From Pseudomonas sp. ACN8 (GTDB lineage: Bacteria > Pseudomonadota > Gammaproteobacteria > Pseudomonadales > Pseudomonadaceae): a stretch of DNA of 64,000 bases. The position numbers and the translations under genes were made by a program. Position 1 is the first letter of the stretch. Every line of letters begins with the position of its first letter. Positions 1 through 9,613 of this stretch are shown here, piece by piece. The notes beneath the pieces were generated by a model that ran no database searches, was not told the DNA's origin, and was given only the letters and a program-made list of their open reading frames with translations. The DNA lies in assembly GCF_002303925.1 (NCBI RefSeq), contig NZ_MRCS01000018.1, positions 46,663-110,662 of the forward strand, in the 5' to 3' direction.

Positions 1-867
<867 letters not shown>

Positions 868-2262
868 ATGAACTATCTGCCGCTGTTTCACAACCTTCGC
901 GGCAGTCGTGTGTTGGTCGTCGGCGGGGGGGAGATTGCCTTGCGCAAATCCCGCCTGCTGGCCGATGCCGGTGCGCTGCTGCGGGTGGTTGCACCTGAAA
1001 TCGAAGCACAACTGCGCGAACTGGTTGCCGGCAGCGGTGGCGAGTGCCTGCTACGTGGCTACGCCGAGGCGGATCTGGACGGTTGCGGGCTGATCATTGC
1101 CGCCACCGACGACGAAACGCTGAACGCACAAGTCTCCGCCGATGCCCATCGGCGTTGCGTACCGGTCAATGTGGTGGACGCGCCAGCCCTGTGCAGCGTG
1201 ATCTTCCCGGCCATCGTCGACCGTTCTCCGTTGATCATTGCAGTGTCCAGCGGCGGCGATGCGCCGGTGCTGGCGCGTTTGATTCGGGCCAAGATCGAAA
1301 CCTGGATTCCTTCTACCTACGGTCACCTGGCCGGGCTGGCGGCGCGATTCCGTCATCAGGTCAAAGGCCTGTTTCCGGATGTGCAGCAGCGTCGGGCGTT
1401 CTGGGAAGATGTTTTCCAGGGACCGATTGCCGATCGGCAACTGGCCGGGCAGGGCGGTGAAGCCGAGCGCTTGCTCCAGGCGAAAATCGATGGCGAAGCG
1501 CCAGTGGCTACCGGTGAGGTCTATCTGGTGGGCGCAGGGCCAGGTGACCCCGACCTGCTGACGTTCAAGGCACTGCGTCTGATGCAGCAAGCTGACGTGG
1601 TGCTGTACGACCGCTTGGTGGCGCCAGCGATTCTCGAACTGTGCCGTCGCGACGCCGAGCGGGTTTACGTCGGCAAGCGTCGTGCTGATCATGCAGTGCC
1701 GCAGGATCAGATCAACCAGCAATTGGTGGACCTGGCCAAGCAAGGCAAGCGTGTGGTGCGATTGAAGGGCGGTGATCCGTTCATCTTCGGTCGTGGTGGC
1801 GAGGAGATCGAAGAATTGGCTGCCCATGGCATCCCGTTCCAGGTCGTGCCGGGGATCACGGCGGCCAGTGGTTGCGCGGCCTATGCCGGGATTCCGCTGA
1901 CTCACCGCGATTATGCGCAGTCGGTGCGCTTTGTCACCGGGCACCTGAAGGACGGTTCCACCGATTTGCCCTGGGCCGATCTGGTGGCCCCGGCGCAAAC
2001 CCTGGTGTTCTACATGGGGCTGGTGGGCTTGCCAATCATCTGCGAACAGTTGATCAAGCATGGTCGCGCCGCCGATACCCCGGCAGCGCTGATCCAGCAG
2101 GGCACCACGGTCAACCAGCGGGTGTTTACCGGCACCCTGGCGGACCTGCCACGCCTGGTGGCGGAGCATGAAGTGCATGCGCCGACATTGGTGATCGTCG
2201 GTGAAGTGGTGCAACTGCGCGAGAAACTGGCGTGGTTCGAAGGGGCTCAATCAGACGTCTGA
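868..2262 (+). CDS. cysG: Siroheme synthase (trifunctional CysG)
   Basis: Makes siroheme, the cofactor of sulfite and nitrite reductases, from uroporphyrinogen III by two SAM-dependent methylations, NAD-dependent oxidation and iron insertion. The 464 residues give the standard fused architecture. The N-terminal Met8/CysG-B half has the dinucleotide-binding loop VVGGGEIA at residues 17-24. The C-terminal uroporphyrinogen methyltransferase half begins near residue 216, with [29 protein letters not shown] and [18 protein letters not shown]. The ATG follows the serS stop with no gap. A REP pair sits just after the stop codon. Confidence 0.97.
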   Translation: MNYLPLFHNLRGSRVLVVGGGEIALRKSRLLADAGALLRVVAPEIEAQLRELVAGSGGECLLRGYAEADLDGCGLIIAATDDETLNAQVSADAHRRCVPVNVVDAPALCSVIFPAIVDRSPLIIAVSSGGDAPVLARLIRAKIETWIPSTYGHLAGLAARFRHQVKGLFPDVQQRRAFWEDVFQGPIADRQLAGQGGEAERLLQAKIDGEAPVATGEVYLVGAGPGDPDLLTFKALRLMQQADVVLYDRLVAPAILELCRRDAERVYVGKRRADHAVPQDQINQQLVDLAKQGKRVVRLKGGDPFIFGRGGEEIEELAAHGIPFQVVPGITAASGCAAYAGIPLTHRDYAQSVRFVTGHLKDGSTDLPWADLVAPAQTLVFYMGLVGLPIICEQLIKHGRAADTPAALIQQGTTVNQRVFTGTLADLPRLVAEHEVHAPTLVIVGEVVQLREKLAWFEGAQSDV

Positions 2263-2279
2263 GTACCGCGTCGACCTCA

Positions 2280-2354
2280 ATCGCGAGCAGGCTCGCTCCT
2301 ACAGGGGACTTGTGTCGTTTACACATCCCCTGTAGGAGCGAGCCTGCTCGCGAT
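2280..2354. repeat. REP pair (REPIN)
   Basis: Two inverted copies of the REP core, atcgcgagcaggctcgctcc and its complement, are separated by about 27 bases and can form one long hairpin. It lies between the convergent cysG and glutathionyl-hydroquinone reductase genes. Confidence 0.9.
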
Positions 2355-2379
2355 GGGGCCTTCAAAACCTGCACAAATC

Positions 2380-3381
2380 TCAACCCCTGCGCCAAACCAC
2401 TTTGCCGCTCAACCGCTCCCGATCATGGGCCGCGGTGAAGTCCTGGGCTGGCCCTTTTGGCACCACGCCCGTCGGGTTGATGGTGCGGTGGCTGGCGTAG
2501 TAGTGGTTTTTGATGTGGGTGAAGTCCACCGTCTCGGCGATCCCCGGCCACTGATAAATCTCCCGCAGCCAGTTCGACAGGTTCGGATAATCGGCAATCC
2601 GCTGCAGGTTGCACTTGAAGTGCCCGTAGTACACCGCATCGAAGCGAATCAGCGTGGTGAACAGGCGGATGTCCGCTTCGGTCAGGTACTCGCCAGCCAG
2701 ATAACGGTTGGCGCCCAGCAGCAGCTCCAGGCGGTCCAGTTCGGCAAATACCTCATCGAAAGCTTGTTCATAAGCCTGTTGCGAGGTGGCAAAGCCGGCG
2801 CGGTACACGCCATTGTTCACCGCCGGATAAATCCGCTCGTTCAACGCATCGATCTCACCGCGCAACGGCGCCGGGTAGAAGTCGAGGTCGTTAGCGGTCA
2901 GATCGTCGAAGGCGCCATTGAACATGCGGATGATTTCCGATGATTCATTGTTGACGATGCGATTCTGTTGTTTGTCCCACAGCACCGGTACGGTGACGCG
3001 GCCGGTGTAGTCGGCGGTGTCGGCGGTGTAGCGCTGGTGCATGAAGGCGAAGTGATCGAGCTTGTCGCCGGTCGAGCCAAGGTGCTGGTCGAAGGTCCAG
3101 CCGTTTTCCAGCATCAACCAGCTGACCACCGAGACGTCGATCAGCCTTTCGAGGCCTTTGAGTTTGCGCAGGATCAGCGTGCGATGGGCCCACGGACAGG
3201 CCAGCGACACGTACAGGTGATAGCGCCCGGGCTCGGCCGCAAAACCACCGACGCCGGTAGGTCCTGGCTTGCCGTCAGCGGTCAACCAGTTGCGACGCTG
3301 CGCCTGTTCACGCTGGAACGCGCCGTCCTTGCTGCTTTCGTACCACTTGTCCTGCCAGCGGCCATCCACTAACAAACCCAT
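2380..3381 (-). CDS. Glutathionyl-hydroquinone reductase (YqjG/Xi-class GST)
   Basis: Reduces glutathionyl-hydroquinones to hydroquinones in the cytosol using glutathione. It is an omega/Xi-class glutathione transferase of 333 residues, the family's usual size. The catalytic cysteine is in SLACPWAHRTLIL (Cys at about residue 62), and the C-terminal all-helical GST domain starts near residue 180. The ATG at 3381 is preferred over an upstream TTG because AAGGAG lies at the right distance before it. It runs convergently with cysG. No dehalogenase (pcpC-like) neighbour is present, so it is probably a general quinone-detoxifying enzyme. Confidence 0.9.
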   Translation of the reverse strand: MGLLVDGRWQDKWYESSKDGAFQREQAQRRNWLTADGKPGPTGVGGFAAEPGRYHLYVSLACPWAHRTLILRKLKGLERLIDVSVVSWLMLENGWTFDQHLGSTGDKLDHFAFMHQRYTADTADYTGRVTVPVLWDKQQNRIVNNESSEIIRMFNGAFDDLTANDLDFYPAPLRGEIDALNERIYPAVNNGVYRAGFATSQQAYEQAFDEVFAELDRLELLLGANRYLAGEYLTEADIRLFTTLIRFDAVYYGHFKCNLQRIADYPNLSNWLREIYQWPGIAETVDFTHIKNHYYASHRTINPTGVVPKGPAQDFTAAHDRERLSGKVVWRRG

Positions 3382-3472
3382 GTTCAAGACTCCTTAAACC
3401 CATAATCGATGGAGTCGAGTCTATTCCGATGAGTTCGAACAAAAAGCGCAAAGATCGGGCGCGAATGATCGA

Positions 3473-4474
3473 TTAAATCGATTTGTCCCGCGCGGCCCAG
3501 TATTTTTCAGCGGTTTCGAAGGCCTGTTCGCGGCTCTGTCCCAAGCCACGCAGGGCCAGGGCCATGGTCGAGATCAGGGCCATTTGCGGGTAACTGTCGA
3601 CCACATCGCCACGCCAGACCGCTCTCAAATGTTCAGGGTCAAGCGAGGCAGGTTTGACGTGACGCTGCGCCGACAACTGCGGCCATTCCTCGTCCCAGCT
3701 CTCGCCGCCGGTGGTGCCGTACAGGTGGCTGTCGGCGTCCGGGTTGATCTCGATCTCGCCGCCATCGCCCTTGATCACGATGGCGGTGTCACCCAGCAGG
3801 CCGCTGGCATCGCGATGCACGGCCTGATAGCCAGGGTGGAAAATGCTCTGCAGACCGCAACGGGCGCCCAGCGGATTGAGGATCCGCGCCAGGGAGTGGA
3901 TCGGCGAGCGCAGGCCCAGGGTGTTGCGCAGGTCGATCATGCGTTGCAGCTGTGGCGCCCAGTCCATCAAAGGCATGAAGGCCAGGCCGCCGTTATCCAG
4001 TGCCGAACCCACCTGTTGCCAGTCGCGGCACAGCGGGATGTTCAATTCACCCAGCAGTTGTTCGCTGTACAGGCGACCGGCCGTGTGGGCGCCGCCGCCG
4101 TGCATGAAAATCCGCACGCCGTTTTGCGCCAGGCACTTGGCGGCCAGGAGATACCACGGCAGATGACGCTTCTTGCCGGCATAGGTCGGCCAGTCCAGAT
4201 CCACCGCCAGCGCCGGAGGATTCAGGCGTTCGCGCAGGGCTTCGGTGAAACCGGCCATTTCCTCGGCGCTTTCTTCCTTGTGCCGCAGCAACATCAGGAA
4301 CGCGCCGAGCTGGGTTTCCTCGACCTTTTCATCAAACACCATGCCCATGGCTTCGCGGGCCTCGACCCGGGTCAGGTCACGGGCGCCGCGCTTGCCTTTG
4401 CCAAGGATCCGCACGAACTGGGCGAACGGATGCTCGGCGGGCGTTTCGAGTGTCAGTGCTGGGTAATCGGTCAT
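3473..4474 (-). CDS. TrpD2/YbiB-like glycosyltransferase family protein
   Basis: A 333-residue member of the anthranilate phosphoribosyltransferase fold, related to E. coli YbiB (TrpD2), which binds nucleic acid and does not act in tryptophan synthesis. The N-terminal helical domain (residues 1-80) is followed by the nucleoside-phosphorylase-type domain, with a glycine-rich FMHGGGAHTAGR segment in place of the TrpD phosphate loop. The ATG overlaps the tusE stop as ATGA, so translation is probably coupled to the tus operon. That linkage suggests a role near tRNA modification or RNA metabolism, but this is inference. An upstream TTG could add two residues. Confidence 0.8.
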   Translation of the reverse strand: MTDYPALTLETPAEHPFAQFVRILGKGKRGARDLTRVEAREAMGMVFDEKVEETQLGAFLMLLRHKEESAEEMAGFTEALRERLNPPALAVDLDWPTYAGKKRHLPWYLLAAKCLAQNGVRIFMHGGGAHTAGRLYSEQLLGELNIPLCRDWQQVGSALDNGGLAFMPLMDWAPQLQRMIDLRNTLGLRSPIHSLARILNPLGARCGLQSIFHPGYQAVHRDASGLLGDTAIVIKGDGGEIEINPDADSHLYGTTGGESWDEEWPQLSAQRHVKPASLDPEHLRAVWRGDVVDSYPQMALISTMALALRGLGQSREQAFETAEKYWAARDKSI

Positions 4475-4806
4475 AAGCAATTCGTCGGTTTGGGCAGGCC
4501 CGCCAGTTTCGCGGCGAGTTTGGCGGGAGTGCCTTTGAACAGTCGGTTCAGGTGCAGGCTGTTGCCTTTTTCCGGGCCGAGTTTCAGGGCGGTGTATTTG
4601 ATCAGCGGTCGGGTGGCCGGTGACAGCTGGAATTCGGCGTAGAAACTGCGCAGCAGTTCGAGGACTTCCCAGTGTTCGGGCGTCAACTCGATGTCTTCGG
4701 CAGCCGCCAGGGCACTGGCCACATCGGCGGACCAGTCACTGAGTTCGACCAGGAAACCGTCCTTGTCCAGTTCGATGGCGCGGGCGCCGACCGTCAATGC
4801 ATTCAT
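4471..4806 (-). CDS. tusE: Sulfurtransferase TusE (DsrC family)
   Basis: Last carrier of the Tus sulfur relay: it takes persulfide sulfur from TusBCD and hands it to MnmA for 2-thiouridine in tRNA Lys/Glu/Gln. It is 111 residues long. The DsrC signature is clear: LSDWSADVASALAA, LTPEHWEVLELLRSFY, and a C-terminal tail ending in PKPTNCL with the single active cysteine next to last. The ATG at 4806 overlaps the tusB stop codon (ATGA), and its own stop overlaps the TrpD2-like start. Confidence 0.95.
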   Translation of the reverse strand: MNALTVGARAIELDKDGFLVELSDWSADVASALAAAEDIELTPEHWEVLELLRSFYAEFQLSPATRPLIKYTALKLGPEKGNSLHLNRLFKGTPAKLAAKLAGLPKPTNCL

Positions 4807-5096
4807 AGCCAACTGTTGACCTTGTCGTAGTGAATCGACAGTTCGACGAAGGCCGGGTAATCGATGGCGTTGGTCCAGTCTGGAACTGCAAGCGCACGGG
4901 CCTGGGCATCTTCGGCCAGCACGAACAGCTTCAGGCCGCGTGCGCTGAGCGCCTTGAACGGCGCGGTGCCTGGTTGCAACGCATAGGTGGCATCACCGGA
5001 CAACAGCAACCCGTCGTTGGCGCCGATCACGCGCAGGCAACTGGTCAGGCGTTCGTCGCCGAAAGGGGAATGAGACAACACATGCAAAGTCGACAT
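4803..5096 (-). CDS. tusB: Sulfur relay subunit TusB (DsrH)
   Basis: Small structural subunit of the TusBCD hexamer, 97 residues, in the DsrH family. It opens with MSTLHVLSHSPFGDERLTSCL and contains the typical GDATYALQPG and VFV/LAEDAQARAL segments. The start codon shares a base with the tusC stop (TGATG), and the gene ends inside the tusE start overlap. Order and overlaps match the canonical tusDCBE arrangement. Confidence 0.93.
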   Translation of the reverse strand: MSTLHVLSHSPFGDERLTSCLRVIGANDGLLLSGDATYALQPGTAPFKALSARGLKLFVLAEDAQARALAVPDWTNAIDYPAFVELSIHYDKVNSWL

Positions 5097-5458
5097 CAGA
5101 GGGTGATCACCTGGTCGTAACGGTCAATGAGGGCGGTGATTTCGTGGGCGGTCAACACTTGGGCTTCTTCCAGCGACAGGCCGCTCGGGTCCAGGCCGCG
5201 CTGGGCGATGCTGTCTCCGCAGGCAAACAGTTCCTCGACACCGAACATCGGCAGGGCTTGCAGGTTGGCGCTCAGGTCTTTCTGTTGCAGGGCCCTGGCG
5301 TTCTGACTGGCGGCCAACTGGAACACGCCGTCATCGAGAAACAACAGGCCGATCGGCAGGTCGAAGGCGCCCCCTGCCAGCACGATGTCCAGTGCTTCCC
5401 GCGCGCCCGGGCCGGACCATGGCGACTGGCGGCTGACGATCAATATGGATTTGGCCAT
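5096..5458 (-). CDS. tusC: Sulfur relay subunit TusC (DsrF)
   Basis: Subunit of the TusBCD sulfur-transfer complex, 120 residues, DsrE/DsrF fold. It begins MAKSILIVSRQSPWSGPGAREALDI and carries the conserved hydrophobic segment PIGLLFLDDGVFQLA. The start lies one base from the tusD stop codon, and the stop overlaps tusB, so the four tus genes form one translationally coupled unit. Confidence 0.94.
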   Translation of the reverse strand: MAKSILIVSRQSPWSGPGAREALDIVLAGGAFDLPIGLLFLDDGVFQLAASQNARALQQKDLSANLQALPMFGVEELFACGDSIAQRGLDPSGLSLEEAQVLTAHEITALIDRYDQVITL

Positions 5459-5459
5459 G

Positions 5460-5852
5460 TCATGCGCCTCCGAAACAGATCAGACGGCCGGCATCCTGCG
5501 CCGCGTCATGTAACTGGCCGAGGCCGGACAATTCCCACGGCGCACCGACGGCAACCGCCTCGCGCTGATAACGCCTGGCTTCTTCCTCGTTCAACACGCC
5601 ACGACGCAGCGCGGCAGCGATGCACACCACCCCATCGAGTCGATGGTCGCTGACGAATGCCCGCCATTGCTTGGGCAAGTCCGGTTCATCCTGGGGCGTG
5701 ACCACGCTGGCGGACGCGTTGTAGACGCCGTCCTGGTAGAAAAACAGCCGGACAATCTCGTGCCCGCCAGCCAGCGCGGCCTGGGCGAACAGCAGGGCGC
5801 GGCGCGAGGAGGGCGCGTGGGGGGCGGAAAATACGGCGATGGCGAACTTCAT
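5460..5852 (-). CDS. tusD: Sulfurtransferase TusD (DsrE)
   Basis: Catalytic subunit of TusBCD that receives persulfide from TusA. It is 130 residues long from ATG 5852 (MKFAIAVFSAPHAPSSRRAL). The open frame extends ten codons upstream, but those residues do not match the family. The active cysteine is expected in VVCIAAALRRGVLNEEEAR, where the family carries the persulfide-forming residue. It is the first gene of the leftward tus operon. Confidence 0.93.
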   Translation of the reverse strand: MKFAIAVFSAPHAPSSRRALLFAQAALAGGHEIVRLFFYQDGVYNASASVVTPQDEPDLPKQWRAFVSDHRLDGVVCIAAALRRGVLNEEEARRYQREAVAVGAPWELSGLGQLHDAAQDAGRLICFGGA

Positions 5853-5935
5853 GACGGACTCGATCAGCGAAACTGTGGCCATGATAATGCTTTATCGGCG
5901 GGGCGGCTAAAGTGATGTTGTCTGCGCGGGCCTCT

Positions 5936-6024
5936 TCGCGGGCAAGCCCGTTCCCACAGTGATCTGTGCCATGCCAAAGATTGCGGTATGACCACAAAAC
6001 CTGTGGGAACGGGCTTGCCCGCGA
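5936..6024. repeat. REP pair, 'gggcaagcccgttcccac' variant
   Basis: Inverted copies of tcgcgggcaagcccgttccc and its complement lie between tusD and the next leftward gene. The sequence belongs to a different REP subgroup from most copies in this window, which carry gagcaggctcgctcc. Confidence 0.85.
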
Positions 6025-6045
6025 TGACAGCCTGGAGGACACCGC

Positions 6046-6396
6046 TCAGTGCGGACTTGAACGCGGTTGCGGTTCTATCCCGTACAGGTCGCAATACTCC
6101 AGCCAATCCATCCCGGCCATTTCCGCGACTTCGCGGTGTACTTCAAGGCGCTGGGCCTCATAGTCCTGAGGGGTGGCGGTGGTCAATTTGAGGGTCAGTT
6201 CCCAGGCGAACAGTCCGAGGCGCTCGGCTTCGGCTTCGAAGGCCTCATGCAAGCGTTCGTCACGGTACTGCGCCAGCGTTTCGCCCTTGACCTGGGCCAG
6301 CAACGGGTTGAGATGATCGAGGTCGTGGCGCAACTCGGGGCGCTCATCGAGAAATCTCTTGAGTGCTTGCTCATGCTGCTGTTCGGTTGCCGCCAT
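6046..6396 (-). CDS. DUF6388-like small cytosolic protein
   Basis: A 116-residue, acidic, mainly helical protein with no signal peptide or membrane segment. The ATG at 6396 follows a good AAGGAG ribosome site; the longer open frame upstream lacks one. It contains LDERPELRHDLDHLNPLLAQ and a conserved-looking EMAGMDWLEYCDLYGI near the C-terminus, which I associate with a Pseudomonas family of unknown function (DUF6388; the number is from memory). It lies 20 bases after the small HTH-like gene and may be cotranscribed with it. No function can be assigned. Confidence 0.7.
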   Translation of the reverse strand: MAATEQQHEQALKRFLDERPELRHDLDHLNPLLAQVKGETLAQYRDERLHEAFEAEAERLGLFAWELTLKLTTATPQDYEAQRLEVHREVAEMAGMDWLEYCDLYGIEPQPRSSPH

Positions 6397-6416
6397 GGTC
6401 GCTCCTTGAGAACCGA

Positions 6417-6665
6417 TTACGAGGATTGCTTCTTGCCGGCCTTGGCCGCTGCCGCCAGGCATTCGAGGGCGAACTGTTCGGTGTAGGTCATCTGGATCGG
6501 CGTGGTTTCGCCTTTGACGGTTCTTTCGCCGTCGAGGATGTAGCGAATCCGCTTGTCGGTGACGCCGATTCGCTTGGCAATCCAGGACGGCGTCTGACCG
6601 ATCTGGCTGATCAGCTTGTCGGCATATTCAGTGCTCGGTTTGTAGAACTCGGCATTAGGTGTCAT
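6417..6665 (-). CDS. Small putative DNA-binding protein
   Basis: An 82-residue protein whose central segment, IGQTPSWIAKRIGVTDKRIRYILDG, has the layout of a helix-turn-helix of the Xre/Cro type (turn at IGVTD, recognition helix KRIRYIL). The rest (TIQMTYTEQFALECLAAAAKAGKK) is helical with a lysine-rich end. It lies directly upstream of, and is probably cotranscribed with, the DUF6388-like gene. The DNA-binding role is inferred from the motif only. Confidence 0.6.
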   Translation of the reverse strand: MTPNAEFYKPSTEYADKLISQIGQTPSWIAKRIGVTDKRIRYILDGERTVKGETTPIQMTYTEQFALECLAAAAKAGKKQSS

Positions 6666-6813
6666 CAGATTTCCAGTCAGGGGTGCGATGGGGCGTTATT
6701 GGCGCGACAGGGTGCGCGAATCGTTGCGCGCTGTCGCGGTATAAATGCAGTAAAGCAGAACGATACGGGCTGCCGGGGTGATAAAGTCCGCTTTTTCCCG
6801 ATGAGTGAATGCA

Positions 6814-7164
6814 ATGCGAATTCTGATGGTGGCGCTGGCCGTGACGTTGCTGGCCGGATGCGCCGGCTCGACGATGAACGACGCCCGCACCAAAGCCCCG
6901 TACAAGACCTTGAACTCGGAAAAACCGGGAAAAGACGTCGCCCAGTGCGTGCAGTTTTCCTGGCAGGACGAGGCTGTGTTCGGCGTCGATGCGGCTGCCT
7001 ATTTGCAGCCAGGGGAGAAGGGCGGCACGACGGTTTACACCCGCTCGGCGGAGTCCTTCGTCGACGTGACCACCGATGCCTCGGGCACGGTGTTGAGCTA
7101 TTACGCGCAGAAGGACGATTTCGTGGCCAAACGCCGGCTGGCGGCGTTGGCGACTTGTCTGTGA
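6814..7164 (+). CDS. Small lipoprotein of unknown function
   Basis: A 116-residue exported protein with a lipoprotein signal peptide: MRILMVALAVTLLAGC, with the lipobox LAGC giving a lipidated Cys. The residue after Cys is Ala, so outer-membrane sorting is expected. The mature part contains ESFVDVTTDASGTVLSYYAQKDDF and no recognised domain. ATG 6814 is chosen because it gives a compact signal peptide; a GTG three codons upstream is possible. Confidence 0.72.
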   Translation: MRILMVALAVTLLAGCAGSTMNDARTKAPYKTLNSEKPGKDVAQCVQFSWQDEAVFGVDAAAYLQPGEKGGTTVYTRSAESFVDVTTDASGTVLSYYAQKDDFVAKRRLAALATCL

Positions 7165-7183
7165 TTTGAAGGTTTATTGCATA

Positions 7184-7281
7184 CCCCTGTAGGAGCGAGC
7201 CTGCTCGCGATAGCGGTAAGTCAGTCGACATCAATGTTGAATGACAGTCCGCCATCGCGAGCAGGCTCGCTCCTACAGGGG
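7184..7281. repeat. REP pair (REPIN)
   Basis: Two inverted copies of cctgtaggagcgagcctg...cgcga surround a spacer of about 40 bases between the convergent lipoprotein and GNAT genes. Confidence 0.9.
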
Positions 7282-7294
7282 TTTTGTGTGTTGG

Positions 7295-7720
7295 TCAGTA
7301 ATTCAGGCGCTTCTGGAAGAAGTAGTGCTTGTGGCCCGGCGGGTAATCGGCAATGTGCCCGATCTCGCTGTAGCCGCATTTCTTGTAGAACCCAGGTGCC
7401 TGGAATTCGAAGGTGTCGAGCCACAGCCCGACGCAGCGTCGTTCCCGCGCCAGGTCCTCGGCCATCTGCATCAGTCGCGAACCCAGGCCCTGTCCCCGGG
7501 CCTGCTCCGGCACCACCAGCAAGTCGATGTACAGCCACTGGTAAAACAATCGTCCATGCAGGCCGCCGAGGATCTCGTCGTTGTCGTCGCGCACCAGCAA
7601 GGCGATGTGCTCAGGCACGTTACCTTCGGCCTTCGAGCCGTTGTAGGCGCGCAAGGGTTTGAGGATGGCCTGGCGTTGTTCTTCCGTGGGGTTTTTCGAC
7701 AGTTCGATACGCAGGTTCAT
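7295..7720 (-). CDS. GNAT family N-acetyltransferase
   Basis: Acetyl-CoA-dependent acetyltransferase of 141 residues; the substrate is unknown. The acetyl-CoA pyrophosphate loop is QARGQGLGSRLMQMAEDLAR (R/QxxGxG/A type, about residues 77-96), preceded by the beta-4 strand IDLLVVPE. The C-terminus LDTFEFQAPGFYKKCGYSEIG is the usual motif B. It is encoded alone between two short intergenic regions. Confidence 0.88.
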   Translation of the reverse strand: MNLRIELSKNPTEEQRQAILKPLRAYNGSKAEGNVPEHIALLVRDDNDEILGGLHGRLFYQWLYIDLLVVPEQARGQGLGSRLMQMAEDLARERRCVGLWLDTFEFQAPGFYKKCGYSEIGHIADYPPGHKHYFFQKRLNY

Positions 7721-7866
7721 GGCTATATCCTTATGGCAGTGAAACCGCAGCCTAACGTGGTCGCCGCCAATGTTCCATCAGTACCCGGCAGGTGGAACCG
7801 TCGCCTGCGCGCAGATGTCATTCATTAGTACGCGTCATTCCAGAGTGCGACCGATGAGGACACGCC

Positions 7867-8304
7867 GTGAATATCTTCGAAGCCCTGCGCGAAAGCCATG
7901 AACGCCAACGTACCTACGCCAAAGCCCTGATCCACACCAGCGGCGACAGCCCCGAACGTGTCGAGGCCTACAAACGACTCAAGTCTGAATTGCAGGCTCA
8001 CGCCACGGCCGAAGAGCGGCATTTCTACATCCCGTTGATGGAGTTCGACAACGGAGTCGACCTCAGCCGTCATGGCATTGCCGAACATCACGAAATGGAT
8101 GAAATGATGGAAGAACTGGACGACACCGAGATGTCCAGCCCGGCCTGGCTGGTGGCCGCTAAAAAGCTCTCGGAGAAGGTGCATCACCACCTCGAGGAAG
8201 AAGAGCAGAAGTTCTTCCAGATGGCCGGCAAGCTGCTCGATGACAAACAGAAAGAGTCGTTGGCCGGACAATACGAGAAGGAGTACAAGGCGCAGCTTGC
8301 CTGA
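7867..8304 (+). CDS. Hemerythrin domain-containing protein
   Basis: A 145-residue four-helix protein with the His/Glu pattern of a di-iron hemerythrin/HHE domain: ESHERQRTYAKAL (first His), AHATAEERHFYIPL (His and Glu), EHHEMDEMMEEL and KVHHHLEEEEQKFF. Related bacterial proteins bind oxygen or NO, or sense iron; which applies here cannot be told. It starts at GTG behind a GAGGA ribosome site. Confidence 0.9.
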   Translation: MNIFEALRESHERQRTYAKALIHTSGDSPERVEAYKRLKSELQAHATAEERHFYIPLMEFDNGVDLSRHGIAEHHEMDEMMEELDDTEMSSPAWLVAAKKLSEKVHHHLEEEEQKFFQMAGKLLDDKQKESLAGQYEKEYKAQLA

Positions 8305-8370
8305 GGGGGCAAAGGCTGTCCGTTTTCACTTAACATAGGGCCCTTCAGACCAATAACAGGACGCGTTGTC

Positions 8371-8964
8371 ATGTCGAACACTGCCGAGCGGGTCAACATC
8401 CTGGAGTCTCAGGTGCTGTCCCACGACTGGTACCTGCTCAAGAAAATCACCTTCGATTACCAACGCAACAATGGCGAGTGGCAACGCCAGGTCCGGGAGG
8501 TTTACGACCGTGGCAATGGCGCGGCGATTCTCCTGTACAACCGCGAAAAGAAAACTGTGGTACTGACTCGACAATTTCGCCTGCCGGTGTTCGTCAACGG
8601 TCACGATGGGCTGTTGATCGAAGTGGCGGCGGGGCTGCTGGAAGGCGCGGCGCCTGAAGACCGTATCCGCGATGAAGCGGAGGAAGAGACGGGTTACCGC
8701 GTGCACCATGTGCAGAAGGTGTTCGAGGCGTACATGAGCCCCGGTTCGGTGACGGAAAAACTGCACTTCTTCATTGCCGAATACGACGCGAAGTCGAAAG
8801 TCAGCGACGGTGGTGGGCTGGAGGCGGAAACCGAAGAGCTGGAAGTGCTGGAGTGGACGTTCGATAACGCGCTCGAAGCGTTTTACCGTGGCGAAATCTG
8901 CGACGCCAAGACCATCATGCTGTTGCAGTATGCAGCGATGAAAAACCTCTTCGCCCAAGCATGA
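8371..8964 (+). CDS. nudK: Nudix hydrolase, GDP-mannose pyrophosphatase type
   Basis: Mg-dependent hydrolase of nucleoside-diphosphate sugars, 197 residues. The Nudix box is GLLEGAAPEDRIRDEAEEETGYRV split around residues 88-111, with the core REExEE/EExTGY pattern visible as RDEAEEETGY. The N-terminal strand-rich domain (LKKITFDYQRNNGEWQRQVRE) and the phrase YMSPGSVTEKLHFFIAEYD are typical of the NudK/ADP-sugar pyrophosphatase group. Assignment to NudK rather than NudF rests on overall resemblance. It ends next to the convergent ogt gene. Confidence 0.85.
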   Translation: MSNTAERVNILESQVLSHDWYLLKKITFDYQRNNGEWQRQVREVYDRGNGAAILLYNREKKTVVLTRQFRLPVFVNGHDGLLIEVAAGLLEGAAPEDRIRDEAEEETGYRVHHVQKVFEAYMSPGSVTEKLHFFIAEYDAKSKVSDGGGLEAETEELEVLEWTFDNALEAFYRGEICDAKTIMLLQYAAMKNLFAQA

Positions 8965-9477
8965 TCAAAAGCCTGGCAGGCGTGCCGTGCCAGGCCATTG
9001 CCCACCCTCCAGCGTCAGCAACAACGCCTTCGCCTCAAGCCCACCGGCAAACCCGGTGAGCTTGCCCGACGCGCCAATCACCCGGTGACACGGCGCCACG
9101 ATCGAAATCGGGTTCTTGCCATTCGCCGCACCCACCGCCCTGACCGCCGCCGGGTTGCCGATCTGTTCGGCGATCTGGCTGTAGCTGCGGGTCTCGCCGA
9201 ACGGGATGGTCAGCAGCGCCGCCCAGACCTTCTTCTGGAATTCCGTGCCGGCAAAATCCAGATCCAGTTCGAAGCGATCGCGGGTGCCGGAAAAATATTC
9301 GCGTAGCTGCGCAGCCGTGCGCACCAGGATCGGATTGTCCGGCGCTTCGCTCATCGGCCCCAGGCGCACCCGGCCCGGTTTGTCGTTTTCCCAGAGGATG
9401 GCCGCCAGTCGTGAACCGTTCGCGACCAGCTTCAACTGGCCCACGGGTGAAGACACGGTGGTGCAGGTAGAGGTCAT
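8965..9477 (-). CDS. ogt: Methylated-DNA-[protein]-cysteine S-methyltransferase
   Basis: Suicide DNA-repair protein that removes O6-alkyl groups from guanine. It is 170 residues long from ATG 9477; the longer open frame upstream shows no family similarity. The acceptor cysteine is Cys130 in IVAPCHRVIG, and the DNA-binding helix-turn-helix is SYSQIAEQIGNPAAVRAVG. It lacks the Ada N-terminal zinc domain, so it is the constitutive Ogt type and not Ada. Confidence 0.95.
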   Translation of the reverse strand: MTSTCTTVSSPVGQLKLVANGSRLAAILWENDKPGRVRLGPMSEAPDNPILVRTAAQLREYFSGTRDRFELDLDFAGTEFQKKVWAALLTIPFGETRSYSQIAEQIGNPAAVRAVGAANGKNPISIVAPCHRVIGASGKLTGFAGGLEAKALLLTLEGGQWPGTARLPGF

Positions 9478-9613
9478 GCCAGGGCTCGCGCAAAATTGCT
9501 GAACAAGCGTTAAGGATACTGCCTCGACGGGGAGGCGCAATACGTAATCCCGACCATACTTGGCAACGGCTTTTGAAACGTTTCCCTGTTTAATGACAAG
9601 AAGAGACCGACTC

